In this document: positions 1-12,600 of the stretch, in pieces
Numbering within the stretch: position 1 is the stretch's first letter
How the letters are laid out: every line of letters begins with the position of its first letter
Assembly: GCA_009869945.1 (NCBI GenBank)
Contig: WIXG01000094.1
Coordinates: 1-64,000 of the forward strand
DNA length: 64,000 nucleotides
Source: Mesaphorura yosii
Lineage: Eukaryota; Arthropoda; Collembola; Poduromorpha; Tullbergiidae
Direction of reading: 5' to 3'
The notes under the pieces: generated by a model
Database searches by the model: none
Told to the model about the DNA's origin: nothing
Seen by the model: only the letters and a program-made list of their open reading frames with translations
Made by a program: the position numbers and the translations under genes

Positions 1-458
1 TTCAGCAAAAGGAGATTCAAAAGGGAACCAATAAAAGTTACTTATGCAAAAGTGAGTCCAGACTCACTTTTGATTTGCTTTTACTGGTTCAAGTGCATCT
101 CCAGGTCGAACTTCTATTTATTTAAAATTCAGACTCTGGAATTGATTTGAGTTCGAACACTTATTTAGTTGTCCCCCAACTGAATTATCATGGAATCCAA
201 GAGAAAAACTCAAGATACCGGCAACGCATCCTCGAGTAAGAGGCAGAAGATCAATTACTCAGTTTAATTGAAGAGCAGACGATAAAGAACGAGGTACTGG
301 TGCGGTTCGGCTTCCAGTACTGCTTCAAAATGAAGCTCGAAATGTTTGCACTCACGATAGAATTCACTTTTACCAGTTTTACTTTTAGTAAAAGTTGCTT
401 TTGCTATAAGCAATAGAAATAGTGACAACAACAATGCGAATTGAGCTAATAATAATCA
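1..458. other. Left-edge sequence with no confirmed exon; contains an inverted repeat
   Basis: This should hold intron or 3' UTR of the ihog-like gene. I found no convincing continuation exon on the minus strand. It contains a near-perfect hairpin at 47-72 and several AAAAGT/ACTTTT-type stretches. A 25-codon plus-strand frame from 190 (beginning MESKRKTQDTG) looks like a scrap of a basic N-terminus and is probably not a gene. Confidence 0.4.
47..72. repeat. Perfect inverted repeat, 12-bp arms, 2-bp spacer
   Basis: CAAAAGTGAGTC at 47-58 and its exact reverse complement GACTCACTTTTG at 61-72 are separated by CA. It could be a transposon end, a regulatory palindrome or chance. Related ACTTTTAGTAAAAGT sequence appears near 384-398. 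Confidence 0.7.
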
Positions 459-3400
459 TCAATAGTGAAAGTCACTTTTTGTTTTACCTCTTCGTCGTTT
501 ACATTTGTAGCAAAGAAGGCAGCCAACACAGAGGAATATCCAAAACCCAACAAAGCCACACCCAAGCAAAACATAAACAAGACTCGATGACTTGTGCGGC
601 ACATCATCCGGAAGTATCAGTTCTTTATCGTGCTTTCCTCCCTTTCCGTCATCTGGCTTTTCGGTTGGTGGAGATCCCAATGTTTTGGCTGGGACAATGG
701 AGCTGAAGTTGGAGGCACCAGCTTTGTTAAATCCTTGTACTTTGATATCGTACGAGGTCCCCGGTTTGAGATGTGTGATGTAATGGTGATCAGCATTCGG
801 CCCTAAAACGGTGACTTTCGAGTAGTCACCGGCACTGGTGCCTTCCCGATAATAAATGAAGTAGCCATCTAGAGCACCAGCAGGAGCAATCATGTGCTGA
901 AATTAATTATGCTGATGAGTAAACCATTCAATTTCACGACCGTTCCAAATTTAAGATTTTACTGCACCTTCCATCGAAGAATAATAGTGGTTGTGTTGTG
1001 AGGAGCGGCCGTTGTGATCACAGGAGGTGCGACGGGGCGTCGCATCGACGTGTCTCTTTGTAGGAGGAATTTCTCGGAATTCGGACCAACTTTGTTATCA
1101 TTATTCGAGTAAACAGCAGCAATTCGAAACCTGATAAAGAAAGGACATGAATTATTACTGCGAAATCACACCATTGAAAATAGTCGAGTGTTCTTACTTG
1201 TACGCATGGCCAACCATAAGTTCGCCAACCTCATAGCTGTAAATGTGAGGAGGAATATCATCGTCGATTGTCATCCACCCTGCGTTGCCTTTAATGCTCA
1301 AGTCTTTGTACTGAATCTTGAAGAATTGGATTGGGTAGCCATTGTTTTCCGGGACAGACCAGCGGACCATGACAGACTAAAATAGCAAATAAATACAATA
1401 TTATATTCATCTTCAGTTTTACGAGTTTTTAAATGTGAAAATACGATCGTAAGTCACTGATTTCATACCTCATCCGAGATTCTATTCATGTGTGGCTTCG
1501 AAGGTGGTATCATGTCTGTAGAAATAGTAAATGAGAATCATTCATTACCGCTTTCGTTCCGCCTCATAACTAATTATTCTTTGTGTTTCAGAAATAATAT
1601 TTTGCAGGATCATTCGGTTTAGTGAGTCATGCTCAATGAAGCTCTAAAAGAAGCTAATTTTTTTAGTTCTGCATGCAGTTACTGCTTGATCTTTGTTGGC
1701 CAAAACAATTAACAATGGTGATCATAAATATTTCTCACCTTGTCCTTTGTGCTTTCTTCTCTTGTGCTTTCCGCGATGAAATTTATTGTTTTTGTGATGA
1801 TGGTCATGAAGATGATGCCGTGTTACTGGTGGAATGATGCTCGTTCTCCGTGGATCTTCAAAATCTGTATAGTGAAATTACATGTAGATAATATCTTGGG
1901 TTTATGACAGCCATCAAACATTTTCAATTTACTGTGAAATGGTTTTTACATTCCAACTGAGAAATGAAAAATACACGCTAATGATCACAGTAAAAAGTCT
2001 TGTTCGAGCCAACTTACCCGTGCTATCATTTGCCATTGCAGTTATTTGCTTGGGAAGCACTTTGAGCTCCGCGGGGCTTGTTACGGCGCCCATTGGATTT
2101 GTTGCGAAGCATTGGAACAATCCGGCATGCTTCTTTTCAACGTTGGCAATTTCCAAACCGGTATCTAGAGAAGACCACAATGATTTCAGATTCTCTAAAC
2201 CTTGAAATTAGGCTGCAAGGTGCCATACCAGTGATTTGCAGATTTCCATCGGACTGGACATTGTCTCCGTTAAATACCCAGTATACACGCGGTTTTGGCC
2301 ACCCCTCCACAAAGCAGTCCATGCTGGCCTTGCCACCTTCTTCCACAACAAGGTTAACTGGTTCTTTGGTGATATTCGGAAGACCTGAAGGTCAAAGCGC
2401 ATTTATTAGCTTGGTTCATTAATGGCCTTAGATTGGCTGGTACGCTGGTAGGGTGTCTATTGCTTACTATTGAGCACGACGGTTGTTAAAGATGTCAAGG
2501 AATCCCCGACCCCGTTGTACGCCTCGCAGATGTAGTCACCCTCTTGCGAGATTCCAATATTGTACAAGTGGAGCATGTTGCCTTTCACTGATTTTTGTCC
2601 ATTCGCGATTGTCCCTCGTAATTTTCGCCAAGTTGTGAACGGGGGAGGGTTGCCAATTGCAGCACACTCCAAGGTAATATTGCCATCTATTCAAGTTAGC
2701 CAATCAATAGTTACTTGATTCTGCTCTGGAACAACGTAGCTGTCGCTCTGTGCAACCGAAAGAGCATTACCTTGCGGCGCAACAAATGGCGTCTTGGGCT
2801 TGACGAGAAACTCGGGCGATCTCCGCGGCGCAGAATGTTGGGGCTGGACTATGAGGAGTGTTGCGGATGTCGCGGCGAAAGTCTCCGTCGTGATATGATT
2901 TGTGGCGGTACACCAGTAATTGCCCGCATCCTCGAAGGACACGTTGTGCAGGTGCAAGATGCCTGAGTCAAGGAGCACAGCGTTTCCTGCAAGGCAGAAT
3001 AGCGACAAGTCAAATAAAATCAATTTGTAAGATTTATGATTCTGCTCGCATCAACTTTCAACGGCTAAATTGACATAACACGCCTTGCCGACAAATACAG
3101 TACGGCGAAGGCATAAATTATCGTGCGATCTCAATGAACTCAATTGTGAGGAAAGAAACTAAGTAGCAACGACGCCAAACCACCAAATAAAGAATCTCCA
3201 AGAGTCTACCAGTTGCATGTCGGGCATTTTGTATTTATTGCAACCTGTTTAATTTACACCAAATAACTCACAAAAATCTGGACGGTGAGATTTGCTTTTC
3301 TGACGTTATCATTAACAATTCCATCTGCAAAACGTTCTCATAAATGTCGCCTCCAGCCAAAATGATGGAAAAATTGTATTATTATTGCTAATTCCTACTG

Positions 3401-6400
3401 AATTGGTTTTGCAGTCAAAACCGGTCACGCTCGGTTCAGCGCAGCGTGTGCATGCGAGAGTCAACGGGTACGCGTATGCTGATGCACGCAAGAAACATAA
3501 CATCAACAAACACAAGTTTACAATTGACTGAAGTGGTGAGTTCACGTCAGGAACTTCAAACATGCAAGAGCGTGAGACAAAAATCTAGTCGTATAAATTA
3601 ATTTAAGTTGAGCCGAAGTCAGCCGTCAGGGATGAGGCTGATTTTACTAATTTACGGCACGGCTCAACGAGCCAAGCCGACAAAATTTATGCATTTTCAT
3701 TGAGCACTCACCAACTTCGGATTCGACGGAGATTTCATCCTTGTAGAATTGAATAATAGGAATCGGATTACTGTACGGAGCATCACAAACAATGGCGACA
3801 GAACTTCCTTCCACGACGTGCAGTGTTTGATTGTTTCTCGGCTGGAAGGCGTCAATTCGAGCAATTGTTAGCTGAGCAGGAATCGAGCTGAGCGCTTCCG
3901 CTCCAAACTCAGCTACACACTGCAATAATCATAATGAATTCGTGAGCACAGTTGTAAACGGTATTGTGAGACTCATTACAGCATTAACTTAAGTACATGT
4001 TTTAGCATTTCACGTATGTAACGGAAACAGTTTCAAAAATTACGGATTTAATAGCATGGCATGTAAACGTAAACTGATCACACAGTGTGAAGCACATCTC
4101 GTATAATTTTCTGACTCACTCACCTGATAGTCGCCGACTTGCTGCAGATATTTTTCACTGTCTTCACTGACTTTGAAAGTGAGGAAATTCCCTTTGATTT
4201 GGATGTCTGGCTCCTTGGAAGTATCCAAGAATCTACCATTCAGTTTCCATCTCATCTGAGGAAGATGCAAAGGTTGGCATGAGTAAACGAACATCACACC
4301 AGTAATGATATCGGTAATCTACGCCTTAAATCTCAAATAGTCATTACACTACGAAAGTGTTCCAAAACACTTTCTCATCGGAATTCATGCTCGTAATACA
4401 CTTACTTTGCTAGCTGCTTGCTGTAGCCCCAAGAAAACTGAAAACCTGATTCATGATTGAATTTAATTTGCTCTTAAAGTCTGTGTTTTGAGACTGAAGC
4501 TACAGCAATCATCGTCCATTTACAAGCTGTAATTAAATATCCGTTGCTCTCACAGCTTCCAACGCGGCAGGCCGATTTGGCACTCGCACTCTCACGATTT
4601 GCGCAAATGAAAAACAAACATGTTCCATTGCAATTATTGTCGTGCACGTTATCAAATCAAATTCAAATATGACGAACGAATGGAATCCTTACTATAGAAG
4701 TCTACACAAACCTGTTCTGCTGGGATATTTGTCTCGCATTCAAAGGTGACTCGATCGCCCGGCGGTGCAACGAGTGAACTCGGGTTCCGTGTGAAATACT
4801 TTCCAATATCAGCTGTAATTAAGAAACACAAAACATAAGGCTTGGGCTTGAGTGTGAGGAAAGCGCATTATTATTAAGGTACTATACCATGAAATCATTT
4901 AAAGTCAGATTCAGCGTACGCGTACAACAGGATTCAATTTTTGTATTAAAAGCATGAAGATTCAATAAAAATGTTCGTTAGAAGTTCATAAAGAGTCATA
5001 AAAATGTACGACGGAGAGATGAGAGACTTCTTCGTAATTTTCTCATCAATTTGGGCAATGGCAATGGCACATTAATATACTTTGCCCATATCACCAACCT
5101 GCAGCCTGCAACGGGTCATAAATTGTGCCCGCAACTTCAAACACAAACATCAACGTTAATGAGAAAAGGAAGGTTTAAAGTCCGACTCAAAGATACCTCG
5201 CCATTTTACGCAGAAATTGTCGGCAAAAACAAACAATAAAAGCCTCGAGTTATTTCTTGTAAATTGTGGTTTACGATATTATTATCCTGTACCGTACGTA
5301 TTTTAGCCGGCAAATTATTACTTTACGCTGCGCTTTTTGAAATGAGATAGACACGACATTAATTCCCTAACGTTCTCGAAGATAATATTTTACGGGTGCA
5401 AGCAAAGCTACTTATTTATTGCTGCCAGTATAATTACAGCAGCAGCTAGGAGCAAGCATTAACCTTTCTCAGTTACCAAGCCGTACAATGCCGGCATTTT
5501 ATGTGCGTCTATGCCTTATCTCTTTGTGCGTTCGCAATCTGGACAAGATCAAGAGCTCAAACTGCCGCGTTCTTAGAGTAAGAGGGTTGTCTCTAGACTC
5601 TGCTTCATTCGCCCGACGCTTGAAGTTTGGGCGCTTCGGTGTTGTCGCCAAGAGTTCTAGAAGTTAATGAGATTATAGCGGCAAATAGTATGAACACGAA
5701 ACTAAGTACAAAATCGTAATTAACCTTTCACTTGACATAAGTCATAAAATCCAAGATAAAACTGTCTGGTTGAGCCGCAAATCGCATGACAGATTACAGC
5801 ATGCACTTAAAATCGGATTGAGATTGAAGATGGTCTTCCTTTCGATGAAGACGACCGTCTTGGCTTTAAATGTTGTAATCTTTTTGGCATTGGCACATGT
5901 GAACTCTGCTATCTTTTCCTGAGTTGATAAGTGAATTTATACCATCGACCGTCAGTGACCATTTGTCGTCGATCGGTCAACGACTGCATCACGACAGTTT
6001 GTACGCCAAAACTTCAAGTTAGAAATACGTTCATAACGAGACAAAAGAAAAGATAAAGGAATCATTTTTATGTATGTTTATGATTCGAGGCCCTGTCAAA
6101 GCCCATTCATCTTCGGTACTTCTTGTTTATACTTTTATTTGATAGGAGGAGCCAATAAAACGTGTAAATTTCATTTCTTGGCCTGCGTTTAAGATAACAG
6201 ATTTAAAGTCCAAACTTATCTCTTATGATGGCCGGCCACAGAAAACAACTTAAAACAGCATAAATGTATCTGAATCAATTAAACCTCGTATTTATTAATT
6301 GTCCATTCTCAATTGAATGTACTGTGCAAACTTTGTGTAACATCTTACTATGAATGCCAATGAAGATGACAGAATAATACCCATCAATACTTTGTCTTGT

Positions 6401-9400
6401 TACCTCTCACAACCAATGTTAAAAGTTTCTAACTGCAACTGCAATGTAGAAGAGTCCCGCAGTTAGTTTTTCTCTTTCCGTTCAATATACTTTGCAATGG
6501 CCTCGGTGAAATTTATTTTGCCAGCATTGCATTTGAATTGGTGGCGATGAAATGCATTGGTGGACATTTTATAACAATTCTAAATCCATTTATGATTCCT
6601 TATAAAGCGAGAAGAGTTTCTTTTATTGCCTGGGCTCTCTGACGTTGACGTACTACATTAGGTTGTCAAGCAGAAATCATTATCTCTCCCACGAAGTCCA
6701 TATAAATTGAATCGGTGGCATTCTCTGTCACTCAATTGCAGCACGGCAATGCATACGCATGGGCTAATTAAAATGTAAGCAAAGGCTCGTCCTTCAGAGA
6801 TGAACTTCATAGAATTTTGTTTACCAGCACCACGCACGTTTAACTGGCGAAGTCCGACATGAATTATTCATGCCATTGCGCGTACGCATCTGTTGTTGCC
6901 ATTGAATGACCATTTTTGTGTTGGATTTGTTGGTACACAAAAGATACAAGCTACAAGACTTTATTGTCAGCCTCATTAATCCATCCCTACTTTTAAAGAA
7001 CTTAAGCGCATCTCGCAATTGCCAGGAAATCTTTCGTCTTTTGTCTCATTCACATTACTTTCCCCATTACCAAATCGGAATGACCATGTAATCCTGAATC
7101 TTCCCATTAAACTACGTGTTATTGCCAATTCTTCAAGTGTCATACGCTGTCATTATTGCCAATGTCCATTCCTCACAGCTCAGTGAGCATGTATTCGCGA
7201 TTTTTTTGTCACAACAAATAACCATAAAGCTGACATTAACAAATGTAGTAATGGCACTAAGGAATGCTGATTGCAACCTGTATGAGAACGACGCGCATCG
7301 ACAAAGACAAATAACGATGACAGCAACAAGTCTGTCGTGGACAAGTGCCGTCGGTGTGGAATTTATGCCCGAGTTGAACCCAATGAACTGGTTAATCTTA
7401 ATCTCCATCCCGCAAATACGAGATGCCTCACGCATTCCACAAATCTTGATGACCGTTTTAATGACCCATGCGAACACTTAATTCCTCACCTGCGGCTGAT
7501 GTCTGATAAACACTGCCCGACTGCAGTGCACTTAACATTTTTTGCGGTAATTATAATAGTTTACTTAATGAAGGAGCTATCTTGATGAAATATTATTGTG
7601 ATCCCTCCGAGATTTTAAATCACGCTGTACAAAATTAAATTGGCAAATTATTCATCAGCTTCGTGAACGCAATAAATGCTCTCAATTCTGTGGTATTGAA
7701 TACTAAGAGTGAATGAATAGTAAAGACTTTGCTTCAAGGTAAGTAAAACAGGTTGATTTTTCAAATCTTATCAGATCCCAAAGATGCTTCAACAATTACT
7801 GGGATTTGTTTCAGTTTCCCTTGGAAAATCTCTTGGCCCTTCGTCAACATGTTGCGCAACAGTGCAGTGACAAGAGTTATCCATAAAAGGGAGTCGAAGT
7901 ATTCTAATGGAGGATTACACTGCTCTTACTTACACTTGCTCTGGAAATACAATGCACAGGACAGAGATGCAACTTGTTCACCAAATCCATTAATATCACC
8001 GCTTTAAGAGTGAAAACTCATATGTCTTGTCAGAAGCAACTTTTTAAGGTCACATGGCGTCCACGTCCACCTTCTCTTCAGGTGCTGCGGATAAATTGTT
8101 GCAACCAGCCAAGTTTTTTCTCCTGGCCTGAATGACTATGACGTTAGACAAATGCGTACATGGCATGTCGGCTCAATCTCAATAACTGGAGAGTCATGGT
8201 CGGTCTTTTGTCTTATGGTCTTCAATTTAATTCCAAACTCCCTCAGAAACCTTTTTCCTCCCTTCTAAGATTTCATAAACTGTAATTTCAGGTTATATTC
8301 AATTCCTTTTATTCCAACTCATTCTCCGTGCCCAGTTTGGTTTCGACTTTGACTTTTGGTTTCACACCTACACTCAAAAACGCTAATTTTTCATTTTTGG
8401 TGTTGTAAACCATCACACTGCCATAATAGCAATCAAGCGACGGCAGGCGGACGGCATGTTGAATGAAAACAATGTTCTTAACTGGAAAACCAGTACCAAT
8501 TGAAGACGGAAAATGGAAATTGGCTTCCTTTAATAAAGAACAAATGCGCCGCCAAGTTTTGTTATCCTTTTCTAAATTGGGTATTGCTGCTGGAAGTTGG
8601 TCGGTCGTTAGTGGCTCGTTTCGATAATGGGGAAGTGTGGAGCGCAGTTCACCTGCACACTGCACACACCAGACCAATCTACAATTGCTACTCGTTTCAT
8701 CTCTTTGAAGGGCTGGTCTGCATACAATCACTGCCAGAATCATCATCTTTTGATCTAAAGCATAAAAGCCATTACTCTAACGCATTACTCGCTAAGCCAT
8801 TCCATTCCATATACGCTGACACAAAGCAGAAACTCTTGTTCAGGCTCAAGACTAATGATGAAGAGAATTGTAATTGAGAAAGGAGGTGAACAAAAAATGC
8901 AGAACTCTTCCGACCCCGACGGACGTTCATACAAAGTGATGCTGCCTGATTTGAGATAATAAACAAAACACAATGCAATGCACAGAAGTCAGGCCAGCTT
9001 CAAATCTAATTAGGACTTGACTTGTATTCGGTTCCTCGGCATAGAGCGTCAGCTATCTTGCTTTCACTTTTGGAACCCAATAAATTAAATTTTGTTTCCT
9101 AATCTTGTCGCAGCAAATAAGCGGACGACAATAAATTATGTGACGTGTCACAGCGATACGGGTGACTGGAACCATTGCAGTGGGAGACAGAATACAGCGA
9201 CTTTTGTGTCTGTCTAGTCCAAGATTGTCTTATTAGTTCCTTGTTATTAAACGTCGCCTTGCACAAGTGACAAGAGCCTCCGTACAGATTTATTGTACAT
9301 CTCATTAGGTTGACATTTCGAGCTAGACAAAAGTCAAATCAAAATTCTAGGAAAGTGAATACAGTCCCCAAGTCCAAGTGCAAGAGTGCAACATGACCAA

Positions 9401-9638
9401 TTGTAAATTTTCAAGCTTCAAACAACACATTTGAAATGAACCCTTTCGTATTTTTCGATCTCTATGAGCTTAAAGTAAGTAAAGTTGACTTACCACAGGA
9501 GACAATGGAGCATAAGTAAAACAATGTGAAGAGTACAAATAGGTTTAAACTGGTGTCTAGTCTTCGTCGTCGTCTTTTTCGACGGCCGAGAATGGAATGT
9601 TGCATCATCAGAGTCAGCAACTGGAAGTAATTCATCAT
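459..9638 (-). CDS. ihog: Ihog/Boi-family Hedgehog co-receptor (Ig x4, FN3 x2, TM), 13 coding exons, tail probably beyond left edge
   Basis: Single-pass cell-surface protein; in flies Ihog and Boi bind Hedgehog and help Patched receive it. Exons in transcript order: 9638-9494, 4812-4712, 4255-4124, 3919-3712, 2986-2771, 2686-2468, 2384-2229, 2164-2018, 1864-1739, 1515-1469, 1376-1198, 1130-968, 896-488 (or to the stop at 459). All junctions are GT-AG and every phase matches. Domains: signal peptide to about residue 48; Ig1 (FECETN, cysteine partner in the CVAEF segment) ~50-130; Ig2 (IVCDAPYSNP, NYWCTATN); Ig3 (LECAAIGNPPP, YICEAYNG); Ig4 (MDCFVEGWPKP, LFQCFATN); a His/Lys-rich linker; FN3-1 with PPSKP and AVYSNNDNK, which I recall from fly Ihog; FN3-2 with GYFIYYREGTSAGDY; TM ~718-743, then KCKRRRG. 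About 750 residues are visible; fly Ihog/Boi are about 900-1000. Ihog and Boi cannot be separated here. Confidence 0.9.
4813..9493 (-). other. Large first intron of the ihog-like gene
   Basis: About 4.7 kb between the signal-peptide exon and the first Ig exon. The other introns of the gene range from 71 to 725 nt. No nested gene is convincing. A 145-codon open frame at 8309-8746 on the same strand has a plausible composition, but no recognisable domain, and overlaps another frame of similar length on the opposite strand. Large first introns often carry enhancers; nothing here proves that. Confidence 0.65.
9494..9638 (-). CDS. ihog: First coding exon of the ihog-like gene (signal peptide)
   Basis: Too short to stand out as an ORF. 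It begins with two ATG codons (9638-9636, 9635-9633) and an in-frame TGA lies 25 codons upstream at 9713-9711. It encodes 48 residues plus one base: an N-terminal stretch, an Arg/Lys cluster (RRKRRRRR), then a hydrophobic core (LNLFVLFTLFYLC) ending in SIVSC, and a strong GTAAGT donor at 9493-9488. The phase-1 end joins exactly to the exon at 4812, which needs two bases to complete an Ala codon before DIGKYFTRNP of Ig1. A long, very basic region before the hydrophobic core is unusual; use of a later Met is possible. The 110-residue open frame overlapping this exon is a shadow. Confidence 0.75.
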
Positions 9639-12600
9639 AATTGAAGTAAAGGGTTTGTTCTTCGAGGGTCGTTCGTCTGATTGTTGTTGTTTGTGCTGTG
9701 TGAGTGTCGATCAGAGCCGCAAACGACAAACTACAGTCCCAGTCTGGCAGTCCAAGTGTGCGTGTGCCGTATCTTCGTATTAATAAGGAAACGTTCGAAT
9801 TACAGACACAGAGGAAGTGCACCGCTTGTATTTTCTCAGAGCCGATGATGATGTCAATCTAGACAAACAATGCTTCTTTTCTTCCCGAGACAAAGACAGG
9901 ACGACGGAGACGACACGAACAGCATTCTTAAACTCCTGAAAGCAGAAATACAAAAAGAAAGAATTAAGACGTGTTCATATGAGATGAAAAACTATTTGGA
10001 CACAAATTAATTTATTTCTTGCATTGGCTTCAGTATAAAATTAAAATACAAAAGCATGATCTCAGTCGCGAGATACAAGTAGGCCCGAGTTTTCTCGTTT
10101 ATCTTCGGAGTCGGGATCAGAAAGCACAAAACCAGACTCAGACACAAGAGCCAAGGTCTTACGCGACACGTTGTCCGCACAAATCTGTCTCATGTCCACT
10201 ACCTGAGTAGAGGACAGGACAACGGATTGAAAAAATTAACTTGTTCAGATTTAATTTGCATTTTGCATCTTTGACATTTTTCTTTCTTGTTCCTGTCATG
10301 AGCCGAGACTCGAGACGTCGACGTCCTCTCTCCTAATATACAGTCTTGCCATGATGTAAGCAACTTCTTATTTTAAAACTGTAGTGTAATGGTAGATCGC
10401 AGACGGTGATCTTTCAGGAAATGCCATCGTGCAGGTTACTTACGATCAGGGTTGTTGATTGTCAAGAATCAGATTTGGCAGTACATTTGCATTTTCTACT
10501 TGCCTGAGCCAAGAACCAAGTCGAATTTAGTTAAAATCAGGGATTAGCCAGCAATATGACGCCAGAAAACTTGTGCCTCATCCGTCGCATCGCTTCGTGT
10601 TCTCACGCTTAATCTTAATCGGAACCAGGATCCAATGTAAGTTAGAGCATGGATAATGCACAAATGCCAACTGAAGTTATTGAAAATGTCTTGCCTTGAC
10701 GAATGTCGACAATTCTGGAAATTATGACGTTCCAGACACCATAAAATGAAGCCGATCCATTCTTTAACGAGCAACACTTGCTGTTGCGGCAAGTGTCAAA
10801 CTCAAACCGAATTGTACTGTAATATTAAGTGCCTGCAGTAATGTTAAAACTCTTTATTGACCGAACCATGACCGTAACAATAAACACGAGCAGTCCCAAC
10901 ACACATGGAAAAAGGAATTTTGTGTCAAATAAAATAGCGTCGTCAGCCGTGCTGAAGGCTCGCTCGGGTACCACACAACTTCGCTTTACGATTCAGTTCT
11001 TGGAACGAGTAAAATACGTGCCTTCTTCAACTCAAAGTCGAGCTCACAAACATAATAATTATAAATATTTGTATGATTGGTTGTAAAATTTGAAGCAGCA
11101 AACTTCTTTCCAGTTGTAAAAGGCGTTGATGCTAATAATTCAAGTCTAATCTGAAGTTTAGAAACTCGAATTCATGGCCCGATTTTTGAAGATGTACGGT
11201 ACAACCGTAACTGACACCATTTCTTACATTAAAGGGTAAAATCGGAGCCCGAACCGAAATTAAGATTGCTGGAATAAATCTCGTCCAATTTTCTTTACGA
11301 GTCGTGCTAACTGCTCACCGCTAAGCTCACTCAGTCATGCTCATGTAATAAATGTCAAAAGCAGCTGGAAGTATTTTTATTGTCTATTTGCTTTAATTCA
11401 TACAGCCTTGACCGGATGAGTACAATAAAATTTCGATTTAAAATAAATCATATTTTATCACAAAATTATGCTTTATATGAGATGAGATGCATTATCGTGG
11501 ACTAGTCGTAAATATAATTTGCCTCACAGTGCCTTCGGGGTTCTCTTGAATCAAGTCAAGTTAAAGTCCTGGTGAGACTTGTAACGTTACACGTTTTCAT
11601 GCCAAGCAGCGAGGGGAGCTCGCTGCACCGCCGCCGTGCCATGCAAATTAACAACCGACGCTTCAATCCATTCATTTAGCTTGTACCGTTTTGTATTTTT
11701 GGTTTGTGTCGTTTTGCTGTATTTTTCCAGGCGTTCCGGCTGCAGTTCTCGTTCTTACAAAATTCAGTTTACAATTTTTAGTCTGCGTTTTCTGTTCTAA
11801 CTATAAAGGCCAAGCTCTCATTCGCTCTATTACTTTGTAAATAAAGTACAAACAAAAGTTGATCTGAAACAGTCCGTCGTTGCTTTCGAGTTTTTATTAT
11901 TTTTCTGTGTGCTGCCGCTACGCCGAACTGAATCCAAGTTAGGCTCATTCTCTGTCGTCCGCTGCCCGGCCATTCGAGAGAAGCCCAATCATCTTGCCTA
12001 GGAGTGGTAATGTCGTTTATACTCTGATTTTTGACTAAGCATCAATTAATCGAGAGATGAATCGGATTTTCAAAGTCGCAGCCAGATTGCTTTCAGTATT
12101 TCAATCCGTTGCTCATTTACTAAGATTAACTCTGCATTGCATTCGCTCAGCCCCAGAATAGTTAAAGGAACACGCTCGGGACCGTCCGATCGTTTCCAGC
12201 GTTTGAAATCTACGAAGGCCAATTCAATCTTTCATGATCAAGTCGATCTCTCGCATTATAAACGCATAACCTGCATCTCGTATTTATAAGGCTCGCTCGT
12301 TACGCATTGGGAACTGAAACGACTTGCTGGTTGCATTCCACGACGAACTGCACCTTTTGGATAACGAGTAATTCGGTTGCACTATTCGGGCTAAACGCAC
12401 ATTCGATTACAGTAACCGCATTATCGGTTTCGAGTGTCGGGGTTGTAACGCGCTGCCGGTTGCAGACTAATTTAGTTCAACCCAAGCCAAGTTTCGGAGT
12501 TGCATTGTGGCATGCATCAAATTAGAAGAATAATTTGATAAGTTACCAGAATTTACATGTAATTTATAATTGCTTCATCCAACAGCCATAAAATGAATTT

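Noticed and set aside
2687..2714. Possible 28-nt intron between the Ig2 and Ig3 exons of the ihog-like gene
   Set aside because: Too short to splice. The donor at 2770 gives an 84-nt intron, correct phase and a better Ig3 start (PQDGNITLEC).
7116..7481. 121-codon plus-strand frame overlapped by a 114-codon minus-strand frame
   Set aside because: Mutually overlapping open frames with no family resemblance, inside an intron; treated as chance.
8309..8746. 145-codon minus-strand open frame inside the ihog-like first intron
   Set aside because: No recognisable domain, no clear splice partner, and a comparable open frame overlaps it on the other strand. Possible but unsupported.
9490..9822. 110-codon minus-strand open frame covering the first ihog exon
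   Set aside because: Wrong frame: it ends in phase 2 at the donor and would run into a stop in the next exon. The overlapping frame starting at 9638 fits instead.
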